Of a stretch of 29,166 nucleotides of DNA, positions 15,220 to 23,080 are shown one piece after another. The DNA lies in the NCBI GenBank assembly GCA_046756445.1, contig JBHHWI010000024.1:1-29166 (forward strand), written 5' to 3'. The translations under genes and the position numbers were made by a program. This DNA is from JACZWL01 sp046756445. Its GTDB lineage: Bacteria; Pseudomonadota; Gammaproteobacteria; Steroidobacterales; Woeseiaceae. Below the pieces are notes generated by a model. It was not told where the DNA came from and did no database searches. It was given only the letters and a program-made list of their open reading frames with translations. Each line of letters begins with the position of its first letter. Positions within the stretch are counted from its first letter, which is position 1.

Positions 15220-16497
15220 ATGCAAGCGCGATCGGAGCACGCAAGATCCTATTACGCCGCAACCGTCAATGACGAGACCAGGTACGCGCCGCTTGCCGGT
15301 TCGGTGAGCGCGGATGTTTGCGTGATCGGCGCGGGCTTCACGGGCATCTCGACGGCTCTACATCTCGTGGAGCGCGGCTACCAGGTGCATGTGGTCGAGG
15401 CCAATCGGGTCGGATGGGGGGCATCGGGTCGCAACGGCGGCCAGATGATCGGCGGTATCGCCGGCGAGGGCACGATCCTCAGACACCACGGTCCCGGCAT
15501 CGCAAATTTGCTTTGGGAAATGCGCTGGGCGGGTCACGAGATCATCCGCCAGCGCGTCACGCAGTACGGCATCGAGTGTGATCTCAAGCCGGGCTATCTC
15601 GACGTCGCGATCAAGCAGCGGCACGTGCGGGATCAGCGCGCCGAGTACGATTACCTGCTGGAACAAGGGTATCCCCATGAACTTCGGCTGCTGTCGCAGG
15701 ACGAGACCCGTGAGCTGATCGGCACGGACGCTTACATCGGCGCGCTGAAGAACATGGGAAACGGGCATCTGCACCCGTTGAACCTCTGCATCGGCGAAGC
15801 CCGTGCCGCGGAGCGCCTGGGGGCGACGATCTGCGAGCAATCCCCCGTAGTCAGGGTTGAACAAGGTGAAAAAGCCAGGGTCGTTACCGAAGGCGGATCG
15901 GTCACGGCTGACTTCGTCGTCATAGCGGGAAATGCCTACCAGTTCGTCGACAGGAAGCTCCGAAGTCAGCTCTTTCCGGTCAACAGCTTCATCGTGGCCA
16001 CCGAGCCGCTATCGGACGAAATTGTCGTCGAGATCAATCCGGAGGACCTGGCTGTCTGCGACCCGAATTTCGTGCTGCAGTACTTTCGCCTGAGCGCGGA
16101 CAAGCGTCTGCTGTTCGGCGGCCGATGCAACTACTTCGGCGACGATCCGGACGTGATCAGAAAAAAAATGAACCCGAAGATGTGCAAAATCTATCCGCGA
16201 CTCGCCCAGACGCGCATCGACTATGCCTGGGGCGGCACGATCGGCGTGACGCTGAATCGTGTACCACAGCTGGGACGAACCACTCCGAATATCTTCTACT
16301 CGCAGGGCTACTCCGGCCACGGCGTCAACGTGACGCATCTGGCCGGCCAGGTCCTGGCTGACGCCATTGCCGGCACGTTTGAGCGTTTCGACATTTTTGC
16401 GAAAATAAAACCGGTTACGGTTCCGGGAAGCGGCACATTCACCAAACAGATGGTCTCGCTGGGTATGGTCTATTACCGGCTCAAAGACCTTTTATAG
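15220..16497 (+). CDS. FAD-dependent amine oxidase, gamma-glutamylputrescine oxidoreductase-like (PuuB/DAO family)
   Basis: A 425-residue flavoenzyme of the D-amino acid oxidase family. The N-terminal 'SYYAATVNDETRYAPLAGSVSADVCVIGAGFTGISTALHL' and 'VGWGASGRNGGQMIGG' are characteristic of PuuB, which oxidises gamma-glutamylputrescine in putrescine catabolism. The dinucleotide loop is GxGxxG in 'GAGFTG' and a second flavin contact is the C-terminal 'FYSQGYSGHGVNVTHLAGQ'. No other puu gene is nearby, so another secondary amine may be the substrate. The ribosome binding site before ATG 15220 is weak. It leads a three-gene unit with the GFA and propeller-like genes. Confidence 0.88.
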   Translation: MQARSEHARSYYAATVNDETRYAPLAGSVSADVCVIGAGFTGISTALHLVERGYQVHVVEANRVGWGASGRNGGQMIGGIAGEGTILRHHGPGIANLLWEMRWAGHEIIRQRVTQYGIECDLKPGYLDVAIKQRHVRDQRAEYDYLLEQGYPHELRLLSQDETRELIGTDAYIGALKNMGNGHLHPLNLCIGEARAAERLGATICEQSPVVRVEQGEKARVVTEGGSVTADFVVIAGNAYQFVDRKLRSQLFPVNSFIVATEPLSDEIVVEINPEDLAVCDPNFVLQYFRLSADKRLLFGGRCNYFGDDPDVIRKKMNPKMCKIYPRLAQTRIDYAWGGTIGVTLNRVPQLGRTTPNIFYSQGYSGHGVNVTHLAGQVLADAIAGTFERFDIFAKIKPVTVPGSGTFTKQMVSLGMVYYRLKDLL

Positions 16498-16507
16498 GAG
16501 ACGAACG

Positions 16508-16915
16508 ATGATTCACGGCGGCTGCCAGTGCGGCAAGGCGCGCTACGAAGCGGACGGCGAGATTACCGACCTCAGCCACTGCCACTGTTCCATGTGCAGA
16601 AAGCTCCACGGTGCGGCTTTCGCAACGTTTGCCGCCGTGGCGCGCGAGGGTTTCCGGTGGTCGGCCGGAGAAGACGATATCAGGACGTATGCATCTTCGG
16701 ACAAGATAGACAGGATCTTCTGCGGCAACTGCGGCTCACAGTTGTTCGCGTATTACAGGCCCGAGCCGGATCTCCTGTATCTGACCATGGGTACCGTCGA
16801 CGGCAACCCCGGGGCGCCGCCGGCCTACCACCAGTTCGTCGGCTCCAAAGCGCCGTGGCACGAGATTACCGACGGGCAGCCGCAGCATGAGGGCTGGCCC
16901 GATGAAAGCGCATGA
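16508..16915 (+). CDS. GFA (CENP-V/Mss4-like) zinc-binding family protein, second copy
   Basis: A 135-residue GFA-family protein. Metal ligands: 'GGCQCGKARY', 'CHCSMCRKLHGAAFATFAAV' and 'IFCGNCGSQLFAYYR', with the terminal 'YHQFVGSKAPWHEITDGQPQ' that is typical of this subgroup. It is diverged from the GFA protein encoded at 6492-6911. AGGAGA precedes the ATG. It follows the PuuB-like gene by ten bases, and its TGA overlaps the next gene's ATG (ATGA), so it is likely expressed together with both. Enzymatic activity of this family is mostly untested. Confidence 0.9.
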   Translation: MIHGGCQCGKARYEADGEITDLSHCHCSMCRKLHGAAFATFAAVAREGFRWSAGEDDIRTYASSDKIDRIFCGNCGSQLFAYYRPEPDLLYLTMGTVDGNPGAPPAYHQFVGSKAPWHEITDGQPQHEGWPDESA

Positions 16916-17850
16916 CGATCAGGCTTCCCAGGCTGATCGCGACCTCCGTCGTCAGGGGCAGCCGGCAGGGCGAAAGCCATGGCGGCATTTTCACCGTCGA
17001 CTTCGAGCGACAGGAAGGTGAGCAACACGTCGACTGGAATACGAGCGATATCGACTTCGACGGCCGTGGCGCAGACCGCGGCCTTCGTGGAATCGCCTTT
17101 TCCGGCGATGAAATCTATGTGGCGGCAAGCGACGAGCTCTTTTGTTACGACCGCAGGTTTACCGTCCAGGACTCCTTCAGAAACCCGTATCTGAAGCACT
17201 GTCACGAAATCTGTCGCATGGAGAACACGATTTTCCTGACGTCGACAGGCTTCGACAGCCTGCTTGCCTTCGACCTGGAAAGGAAGCAATACGTCTGGGG
17301 ATTTCATTTGCAGCGACAATATGAACGCTGGGCCGGCCACACATTTGACCCACGCTCCGATATGGGTCCCCGTCCCGTCAACGACTTTCACGTCAACATG
17401 GTGCACGTCGACGATACCGGCATCTATCTGAGCGGCCTGCGGACCAACGCGCTCCTTTACCTGAACAGCAACATGGAGGTATCCGAGGTTTGCAACTTGC
17501 CCGCCGGTGCGCATAATGCGCGGCCGTATCGCGACGGCCTGCTTTTCAACGACACGGAGAGTGACTGTGTGAGGTATGCGGGCCGCGACGGCAGCAATCA
17601 GGCATTCAGGATCGTCACCTACGACGACGCGGACATCGAATTTGCCGGTATCGACGATTCGAAGATTGCGCGGCAGGGTTTTGGCAGGGGATTGTGCACG
17701 ATCGGCGACCGCTTCATAGCCGGCGGCTCATCTCCGTCGACCATCAGCCTGTACGACCTGGAAGCCAATCAGAAAGTCGGCCACGTCAACCTGACCATGG
17801 ATATTCGCAACGCCATTCACGGGCTGGAACCGTGGCCGTTCGAGGATTGA
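16912..17850 (+). CDS. Cytoplasmic beta-propeller-like protein, function unknown
   Basis: A 312-residue protein without a signal peptide. It shows repeating strands with 'GLRGIAFSGDEIYVAASDELFCYD', 'CHEICRMENTIFLTSTGFDSLLAFDL', 'VNMVHVDDTGIYLSGLRTNALLYL', 'HNARPYRDGLLFNDTESDCVRYA', 'GRGLCTIGDRFIAGGSSPSTISLYDL' and 'GLEPWPF', the pattern of a six- or seven-bladed propeller. Conserved-looking His residues (in 'CHEI', 'FHVNMVHV', 'AHNARPY', 'IHGLEPWP') recur near the blade tops and could line a metal or substrate site; this is inference. It resembles the DUF4915/TIGR03032 type loosely. Coupled by ATGA overlap to the GFA gene. Ends at a strong terminator. Confidence 0.65.
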   Translation: MTIRLPRLIATSVVRGSRQGESHGGIFTVDFERQEGEQHVDWNTSDIDFDGRGADRGLRGIAFSGDEIYVAASDELFCYDRRFTVQDSFRNPYLKHCHEICRMENTIFLTSTGFDSLLAFDLERKQYVWGFHLQRQYERWAGHTFDPRSDMGPRPVNDFHVNMVHVDDTGIYLSGLRTNALLYLNSNMEVSEVCNLPAGAHNARPYRDGLLFNDTESDCVRYAGRDGSNQAFRIVTYDDADIEFAGIDDSKIARQGFGRGLCTIGDRFIAGGSSPSTISLYDLEANQKVGHVNLTMDIRNAIHGLEPWPFED

Positions 17851-17870
17851 CAGCCGGGGCCTGTCAGAAA

Positions 17871-17894
17871 AAGGCCGGCTTCTCAGCCGGCCTT
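17871..17894. terminator. Bidirectional Rho-independent terminator
   Basis: A perfect 10-bp stem, AAGGCCGGCT (17871-17880) and AGCCGGCCTT (17885-17894), closes a TCTC loop. It is preceded by AGAAA and followed by TTG, so A-tract and T-tract serve both strands. It lies between the converging propeller-like gene (ends 17850) and the TonB-dependent receptor remnant (ends 17918). Confidence 0.9.
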
Positions 17895-17917
17895 TTGTTC
17901 CCGCATTACGGCTTGTT

Positions 17918-19239
17918 TTAGTCCCCCCAACGCTTGGTGTACCGGACACCCCATTCACGCGGCCGGTTCGTATAGATCCTGGCAACGTGTGGGCGGCCTT
18001 CCGCCGCATTGGCAAAAGCGTGCTCGAACAATCCGGTTTCGAAGGTGTACTGGGCGCGCTCATCGGCAATGTTGTTTACGAAAACCGAAATGTCCCAATC
18101 TTCGCCCTGGATCCCCACCCTGACGTCACCGATGTCGTAGGCCTGTTTCAGAAGCTGCGGATTCGGATCGCTGTCCGGCAGCGGCTCGAGGATGTTGAGG
18201 CTGTCGCCCGTATAGGACCACTGTGCCCGGATATAGGCCTGGTTACCGGCGCCGAACAGATCGACCGGCCAGTGGTACTCGCCCCAGGCGGACCATTTGA
18301 CTTCCGGCACCGTCGGCAGCCTCAGACCCGAAAACAGGTCCTGTATGCCGTCGCCGTTCAGATCGGCGTCGGAGTCCGTCTCGGCTTCCATGAATTCCGC
18401 ATTCAGGCCGAGCGTCACCTGGTCGGTGGGTGCATAGTCGAGTTCTATGTTCACGCCATCGATGTGCGCCTCACCGGCATTGGTAACCGTTTGCTGCCAC
18501 GGTTGGCCGCAAACCGCCGGAATCTTGTCGTCCGGCAATCCCAGATCGGCACAGGTAGTGCTGCTCGGATCCACCAGTTCGAGCTGGTAGTCGCTCCATT
18601 CCATCTTATAGGCGGTCACGTTCAGCCGTCCCTGGCCGCCGGCGAAGGTCGATCTGTATCCGAACTCGAGGTTGTCCATGATGTCCGGCTGGTAGGCCAG
18701 CGAGAAAAACGGTTGGCCGCGACTCCGGTTGACGCCGCCCGGGCGCTTGCCGCGGGTGAACAGGCCATAGACCATGCTGTCGTCGCCGAACGAGTAACTC
18801 AGGCTGATTTTCGGGATGAACTCCGTCTCCTCACCCAGCCGTCCTGTCGGGAACCCGCCGTTGGCCAGGCGAATCTGCCGGTTGAACGGATCGTTCCAGT
18901 CGGGCTCGCCGGGAGGCGCCTGACCGGGTCCGAGAGGCAGAGCGCCGGGATGATTCACGAGATAATACTGAATATTCTCGCGCTCGAAGTACCGGCCGCC
19001 GAGCGTCAGTTCGAGCTCGTCGCTGATATGCCATTTGAGCTCGCCGAATACGGCTTTTTGTTCCCAGTCGGTATGGCTCTGCGAATACCAGCTCATTCCC
19101 GAGTCCGGGAACGTGGTGGGGGTGCCGTAATAATTCGACCAGTACCACTCGTAGAACTGCGCCGAGATCGTTCCCTGCCAGGTGTTGACGGAGCCGTCGC
19201 CACCCGTCGTCGGCGATGCGAAAGGCGCCTGCCAGGCAT
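17918..19239 (-). pseudogene. TonB-dependent receptor, C-terminal beta-barrel part only
   Basis: About 440 codons encode receptor barrel strands: 'WISAQFYEWYWSNYYGTP'-like Tyr/Trp-rich sequence upstream of the first ATG (19096), then 'KAVFGELKWHISDELELTLGGRYFERE', 'FIPKISLSYSFGDDSMVYGLFTRGKRPGGVN', 'NLEFGYRSTFAGGQGRLNVTAYKMEW', 'GVNIELDYAPTDQVTLGLNAEF', 'QAYDIGDVRVGIQGEDWDISVFVNNIADERAQYT' and the end 'REWGVRYTKRW'. Normal receptors have 700 or more residues with a signal peptide, TonB box and plug; all are missing. Receptor-like sequence continues toward about 19239, where it meets a sulfotransferase on the other strand. It cannot make a working receptor as it stands. Confidence 0.8.
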
Positions 19240-19944
19240 CCGCGCTCGGGGTCCACCCTGCTCGAACAGATTCTTGCGAGCCACAGCATGGTGGAGGGCG
19301 CCGGCGAACTGCCGCACATCATCATGATCTCGGCCGCCCTGGGAAAGAATCGGTCGGACGGGATGACCTACCCGGAAATAATCAAGGAACTCGACGAAGA
19401 GCAGTTCGTCTCGATCGGCAAAACCTATATTCATCATACCGGCCCGCACCGGCAGGACGATCTGCCCTGTTTCACGGACAAGATGCCGGCCAATTTCCCG
19501 CATGCCGGCTTCATCCATCTGATCCTGCCGAACGCGAAGATCATCGATGCCAGACGGGATCCGGTGGACACCTGCGTGGCCAATTACCGGCAACTTTTCG
19601 CTCAAGGCAAGAATCAATCATACGACCTGCAGGAACTGGGCGAGTACTACCTGCAGTACAGAAGGATAATGGACCACTGGGACGAAGTTCTTCCCGGTCG
19701 AATTTTGCGGGTTCATTACGAGAACGTCGTGAACGACCTGGAGCCACAGGTCCGGCGAATTCTCGATTACTGTGAATTGCCCTGGGAGGACGCCTGCCTG
19801 AGTTTCTTCGCGAGCGATCGCGATGTAAATACGGCGAGTTCAGAACAGGTTCGCCAGCCCATTTATAAGGATGCGATCGGGTTCTGGAAAAACTACGAAT
19901 CGCGGCTCGACGGTTTGCTGGAAGTGCTGGCTCCGATTCTCTAA
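19216..19944 (+). pseudogene. Sulfotransferase, 5'-truncated (TPR-sulfotransferase type)
   Basis: The recognisable domain begins abruptly at 'PRSGSTLLEQILASH' (19240 on), the PAPS 5'-phosphosulfate loop, with no preceding strand or TPR region; the in-frame ATG at 19216 lies in sequence that reads as receptor on the other strand. The rest is intact: 'VEGAGELP', 'CFTDKMPANFPHAGFI', the 3'-phosphate site 'DARRDPVDTCVANYRQLF', 'ILRVHYENVVNDLEPQVRRILDYC' and 'VNTASSEQVRQPIYKDAIGFWKNYE'. The tail motif is typical of TPR-containing sulfotransferases of about 500-600 residues. A stop at 19186-19188 blocks upstream extension. Its end overlaps the M20 gene tail by four bases. Confidence 0.78.
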
Positions 19945-21371
19945 TTCTCCGGAGGCACGGGTGGCGGGCCGTCCGGGATATACGCCTTGTACGTAAATCC
20001 CTCCGTCGTCCGCCGAAACTCCTCCCAGATGGGCCCGAGCAATTCGGGATTCGTGTAGAGGTCTACCATCGTGGTGGCGAGCACCTTCGCCGCGTATTGC
20101 ATGCCGCGGTGGCCTATCGGCGATCCGCTCGCAGCAACGACGCCCCAGGAATGCCAGGGAATGTCTGCCGGCGCGGTGGCGACCTCCACGTCGACGGTCG
20201 GCACGACCCAGCTGACGTCCGCGACATCCGTGGATCCGCCGCTTGCTTCCGTCGAATTCAGTACCAGGGGCTGGACTGTTCCGTCCAGCCCGACCTCGGG
20301 CACGCCCATCGCCTTTTGCAGTTGCTTCGCGAATTCGCTTTCCGACTCACTGAACTCGATGTCGCCCAGCCATTTCATGTTCGCATGAACGATCCTGGCC
20401 GCCTCATTGTTGATCAGGGTGTTATAGGTGCCGCTGATGAGCGTCACTTCGGCCTCGACATTTGCCGCCATGGCCGCCCCGTCCGCCATGACCTGCATGC
20501 GCTCGTAAAGCGGCAGCACGCCGGCCATCTCGCTGTCGCGAATCCACACGCCGACCTGCGCTTTCTCCGGCACCACGTTCGGCGCGTCTCCACCCTTCAG
20601 GATCGCATAGTGAATCCGAACCGTAGGCTTTACGTGTTCGCGCAGCATGTTGAGCGCATGCGTAAAGAGCTCGAGTCCGTCGAGGGCGCTGCGACCGTTC
20701 CAGGGATCGTAGGCAGCGTGCGCGGCCTCCCCCGAAAAATCGACCAGCGTTTCGACCATCGCCTGCGAGCTCGACGTATCCATCTCGGATTTCGAATTCG
20801 GGTGCCAGGAAAGGGCGATGTCCAGATCGTCGAACAACCCTTCCCTCGCCATGTAGATCTTGCCGCCAACGGCTTCCTCGGCAGGCGTGCCGTAGTAACG
20901 CAAGGTCCCCTTGAGCGCACCCGATTCCAACAACCGCTTGACCGCCGTCGCGGCGCCGAGGCTGCCGACGCCGAACAGGTTGTGGCCACAACCATGGCCT
21001 GCCGCCCCTTCCGCCCGCGCATCTTTTACCGGAGACGCATTTTGCGAGAGCCCGGGCAAGGCATCGTATTCGCCGAGTATCCCGATGACCGGACTCCCTT
21101 CGCCGTAGCTCGCGATGAACGCCGTCGGCATACCGGCGATGCCGCGCTCGACGCGGAAACCCTGTTGCTCGGCATACTCCGCGAGCACCTTTGCCGACTC
21201 CGTTTCGTTGAGGGCCACTTCCGCGTGAGCCCAGATCCGATCACTCATGCTGATCAGCGCGCCGCTTTGCTCATCGATTGAAGCAACGACAGATTCCTTC
21301 AAGCCGACGTCGGCCAGGCCGGTATTCGCAGCGAGGATGAGGACAGTCACAAACGTCAGTCGCCGGTTCAT
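19941..21371 (-). CDS. Exported M20-family amidohydrolase, AbgB-like
   Basis: A 476-residue M20 metallopeptidase-family protein close to AbgB (p-aminobenzoyl-glutamate hydrolase subunit) and its relatives. Seen: signal peptide about residues 1-20 ('LILAANTGLADVG'), 'RIWAHAEVALNETES', 'EYDALPGLSQ', the metal motif 'GHGCGHNLFGVGSLGAA', 'YYGTPAEEAVGGK' with catalytic Glu-Glu, 'WHPN', the lid-domain 'GEAAHAAYDPWNGRSALDG', 'EASGGSTDVADVSW' and 'PWHSWGVVAASGSPIGHRGM'. The signal peptide would place it in the periplasm, unlike cytoplasmic AbgB. The ATG at 21371 overlaps the upstream stop (ATGA), so it is coupled to the BHMT-like gene. Confidence 0.88.
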   Translation of the reverse strand: MNRRLTFVTVLILAANTGLADVGLKESVVASIDEQSGALISMSDRIWAHAEVALNETESAKVLAEYAEQQGFRVERGIAGMPTAFIASYGEGSPVIGILGEYDALPGLSQNASPVKDARAEGAAGHGCGHNLFGVGSLGAATAVKRLLESGALKGTLRYYGTPAEEAVGGKIYMAREGLFDDLDIALSWHPNSKSEMDTSSSQAMVETLVDFSGEAAHAAYDPWNGRSALDGLELFTHALNMLREHVKPTVRIHYAILKGGDAPNVVPEKAQVGVWIRDSEMAGVLPLYERMQVMADGAAMAANVEAEVTLISGTYNTLINNEAARIVHANMKWLGDIEFSESESEFAKQLQKAMGVPEVGLDGTVQPLVLNSTEASGGSTDVADVSWVVPTVDVEVATAPADIPWHSWGVVAASGSPIGHRGMQYAAKVLATTMVDLYTNPELLGPIWEEFRRTTEGFTYKAYIPDGPPPVPPEN

Positions 21372-22423
21372 TCGTACATCTCGCCGAGTTTCCTGTAATA
21401 GTCCGGGATGTTCTCGTCCGTGCCCTGGTACGCATGCTTGCTCATATCGGGCGAATACCTGCTCGCCGGCGGTTGGCGACCGATCGCCTCCGCCATGGAA
21501 CGGATGTGGTGCGGCCCCGCCCCGCAGCAGACGCCGAGATACCGAACGTTGCTGGTGTAGGCCTCTTTCGCAAATTCGGCCATCTCGTAGCGGTTGCACA
21601 CAAACGGGTCCAGCGCGGTCGGAAACGACCCGGAATCCGGAGTACTGCCGCAGTCATGGTCTTCCAGAAGCTGGAAGGTCTTCACCGCGGGCGTCGTCCG
21701 ATACGGCACGGGCAGTGCGGCGACGTGGCAGGAGACCGCATCCCTTATTTCCCTGATGACGGGCAGCATGGTCGCCGGACCCCGCGAACAGTTGAGCCCG
21801 ACCACGTCTGCCCCTGCATCGGCTACGCGCTTGCATGCCGTCGCCCCGGCTGCGCCGTCGTGCAGGCCGTCCGCGTCCAGTGCAAAGGTCATGACGGATG
21901 GCTTGCCGGTGGCCTGGATGAGTTCGAGCGCGGCCAGCGCTTCGTCTGTCCAGCAAAACGTCTCGCCGATAACCATATCGACGCCCGCATCGACCGCCCA
22001 GCCGATCTGTTCCTCGAACATCGCGCGGGCGGCGTCGTGCGTTTCCCTGCGATCGGGTTCCCAGACATTGGTGTTACAGATATTGCCGGCGAGTAATGTG
22101 CCGCTTTCGTTCGCAACGTCGGCGGCAATCCGCAGGGCATTGCGGTTCAGCGACTCGAGCAGGTCTTCCTTGCCGATAACCCGGAGTTTTTCGCGATGGC
22201 CGTAGTACGTGAATGCCTCGACGACATCCGAACCCGCATGCACGAACTCCCGATGAAGTTCGGTAACCTTCTCCGGGTGCTCGAGGACGACTTCGGGCAC
22301 GAACGCGCCGGCCTGTATATAGCCGCGTCGCTCCAGCTCGAAGAGATAGCCTTCGGCGCAGATGACCGGGCCGCTCTCGAGTCTCTCCAGAAGTCCGGGC
22401 GAGGCCGGTTTTCTTGCCGGCAT
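21368..22423 (-). CDS. Homocysteine S-methyltransferase, betaine-homocysteine (BHMT) type
   Basis: A 351-residue zinc-dependent methyltransferase of the BHMT/Hcy-binding family, which makes methionine from homocysteine. It follows vertebrate BHMT closely: 'GLLERL', 'RGYIQAG..VPE...EHPEKVTELHREFVHAGSDVVEAFTYY', 'GLNCSRGP' and 'GVCCGAGPHHIRSMAEAI'. The zinc ligands are Cys212, Cys299 and Cys300 (human 217, 299, 300). Tyr74 and Glu154 match human Tyr77 and Glu159, but the betaine-cage Trp44 is Phe41 here, so the methyl donor may differ. ATG 22423 was preferred over 22459 because it sits four bases after the upstream stop. Alignment is by eye. Confidence 0.86.
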   Translation of the reverse strand: MPARKPASPGLLERLESGPVICAEGYLFELERRGYIQAGAFVPEVVLEHPEKVTELHREFVHAGSDVVEAFTYYGHREKLRVIGKEDLLESLNRNALRIAADVANESGTLLAGNICNTNVWEPDRRETHDAARAMFEEQIGWAVDAGVDMVIGETFCWTDEALAALELIQATGKPSVMTFALDADGLHDGAAGATACKRVADAGADVVGLNCSRGPATMLPVIREIRDAVSCHVAALPVPYRTTPAVKTFQLLEDHDCGSTPDSGSFPTALDPFVCNRYEMAEFAKEAYTSNVRYLGVCCGAGPHHIRSMAEAIGRQPPASRYSPDMSKHAYQGTDENIPDYYRKLGEMYE

Positions 22424-22427
22424 GCGG

Positions 22428-23069
22428 TCAGGCCGTCCTCTCCCGCTGACCGGAGACACGAGCGAGTGGACCCGGCGGGACGTAGTCGAATATGAACGTG
22501 ATCCGGTCCTCTTTCCCCTTGTTCATGACGCTATGTTGCTTTTGATTGTTCAACTCGTAGGCCTGGCCAACCTCTAATCGATACGGCCTGCCGTCGATCA
22601 TGAAGCGGACTCTGGGATTCGTCGTGATCGGTATATGGATCCTGTGTCCGCAATGAAATGACGGATGTTTGTCGGTGTGCGGCTTGATTTTGCCGCCCGC
22701 CAGAAGCTTCGCCGCCATCGCACGGATGATTGTGCCGCCTTTCGGATAGTGCTTTTCGATGATCTCGTGCATGACCGGTACCGCAACGTCTGCGAGCCGG
22801 TCCCAGCCCGGCTCCTTGCACACTTCACTGTTCGGCCAGTTCGACCCATCCGTAAAGACCAGCACGATCGATTCGGTTTGATCATGGACGTCGTAAGTCT
22901 GCTGGCGATACTCCTCCTCCTGCCACGCTGATTCTTTCTGGCTCAGGATTGCATCACGCAGCGCCGATGAGTCGATGGCGCCCAGTTCGCGCAGTGGTAC
23001 GTCGATATCCATCTCTGCTCGCTGTGCAAGGCGGATGCGAACTTTACCGAAGGATGCGGGGCTTGTCAC
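22428..23069 (-). CDS. Aspartyl/asparaginyl beta-hydroxylase-like 2-oxoglutarate dioxygenase
   Basis: A 213-residue protein (if GTG 23069 is the start) of the AspH-like Fe(II)/2-oxoglutarate dioxygenases. The core is 'KPHTDKHPSFHCGHRIHIPITTNPRVRFMIDG' and 'GQAYELNNQKQHSVMNKGKEDRITFIFDYV': His131, Asp133 and His179 could form the iron triad and Arg189 hold 2-oxoglutarate. Human AspH lacks the Asp, so this is closer to small bacterial members. Substrate may be a protein residue or a small molecule. An alternative start is ATG 23012. It is four bases from the BHMT-like gene and eleven from the oxidoreductase gene, within one operon. Confidence 0.83.
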   Translation of the reverse strand: MTSPASFGKVRIRLAQRAEMDIDVPLRELGAIDSSALRDAILSQKESAWQEEEYRQQTYDVHDQTESIVLVFTDGSNWPNSEVCKEPGWDRLADVAVPVMHEIIEKHYPKGGTIIRAMAAKLLAGGKIKPHTDKHPSFHCGHRIHIPITTNPRVRFMIDGRPYRLEVGQAYELNNQKQHSVMNKGKEDRITFIFDYVPPGPLARVSGQRERTA

Positions 23070-23080
23070 CGGCCCCGAGA

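Noticed and set aside
17987..19327. Long plus-strand open frame (446 codons) opposite the TonB receptor
   Set aside because: It is the antisense shadow of recognisable receptor barrel sequence; its translation is Arg/Val-rich with no family motif.
20097..21281. Plus-strand open frame of 394 codons opposite the M20 gene
   Set aside because: The minus strand encodes all M20 motifs in order; the plus reading is compositionally odd and unsupported.
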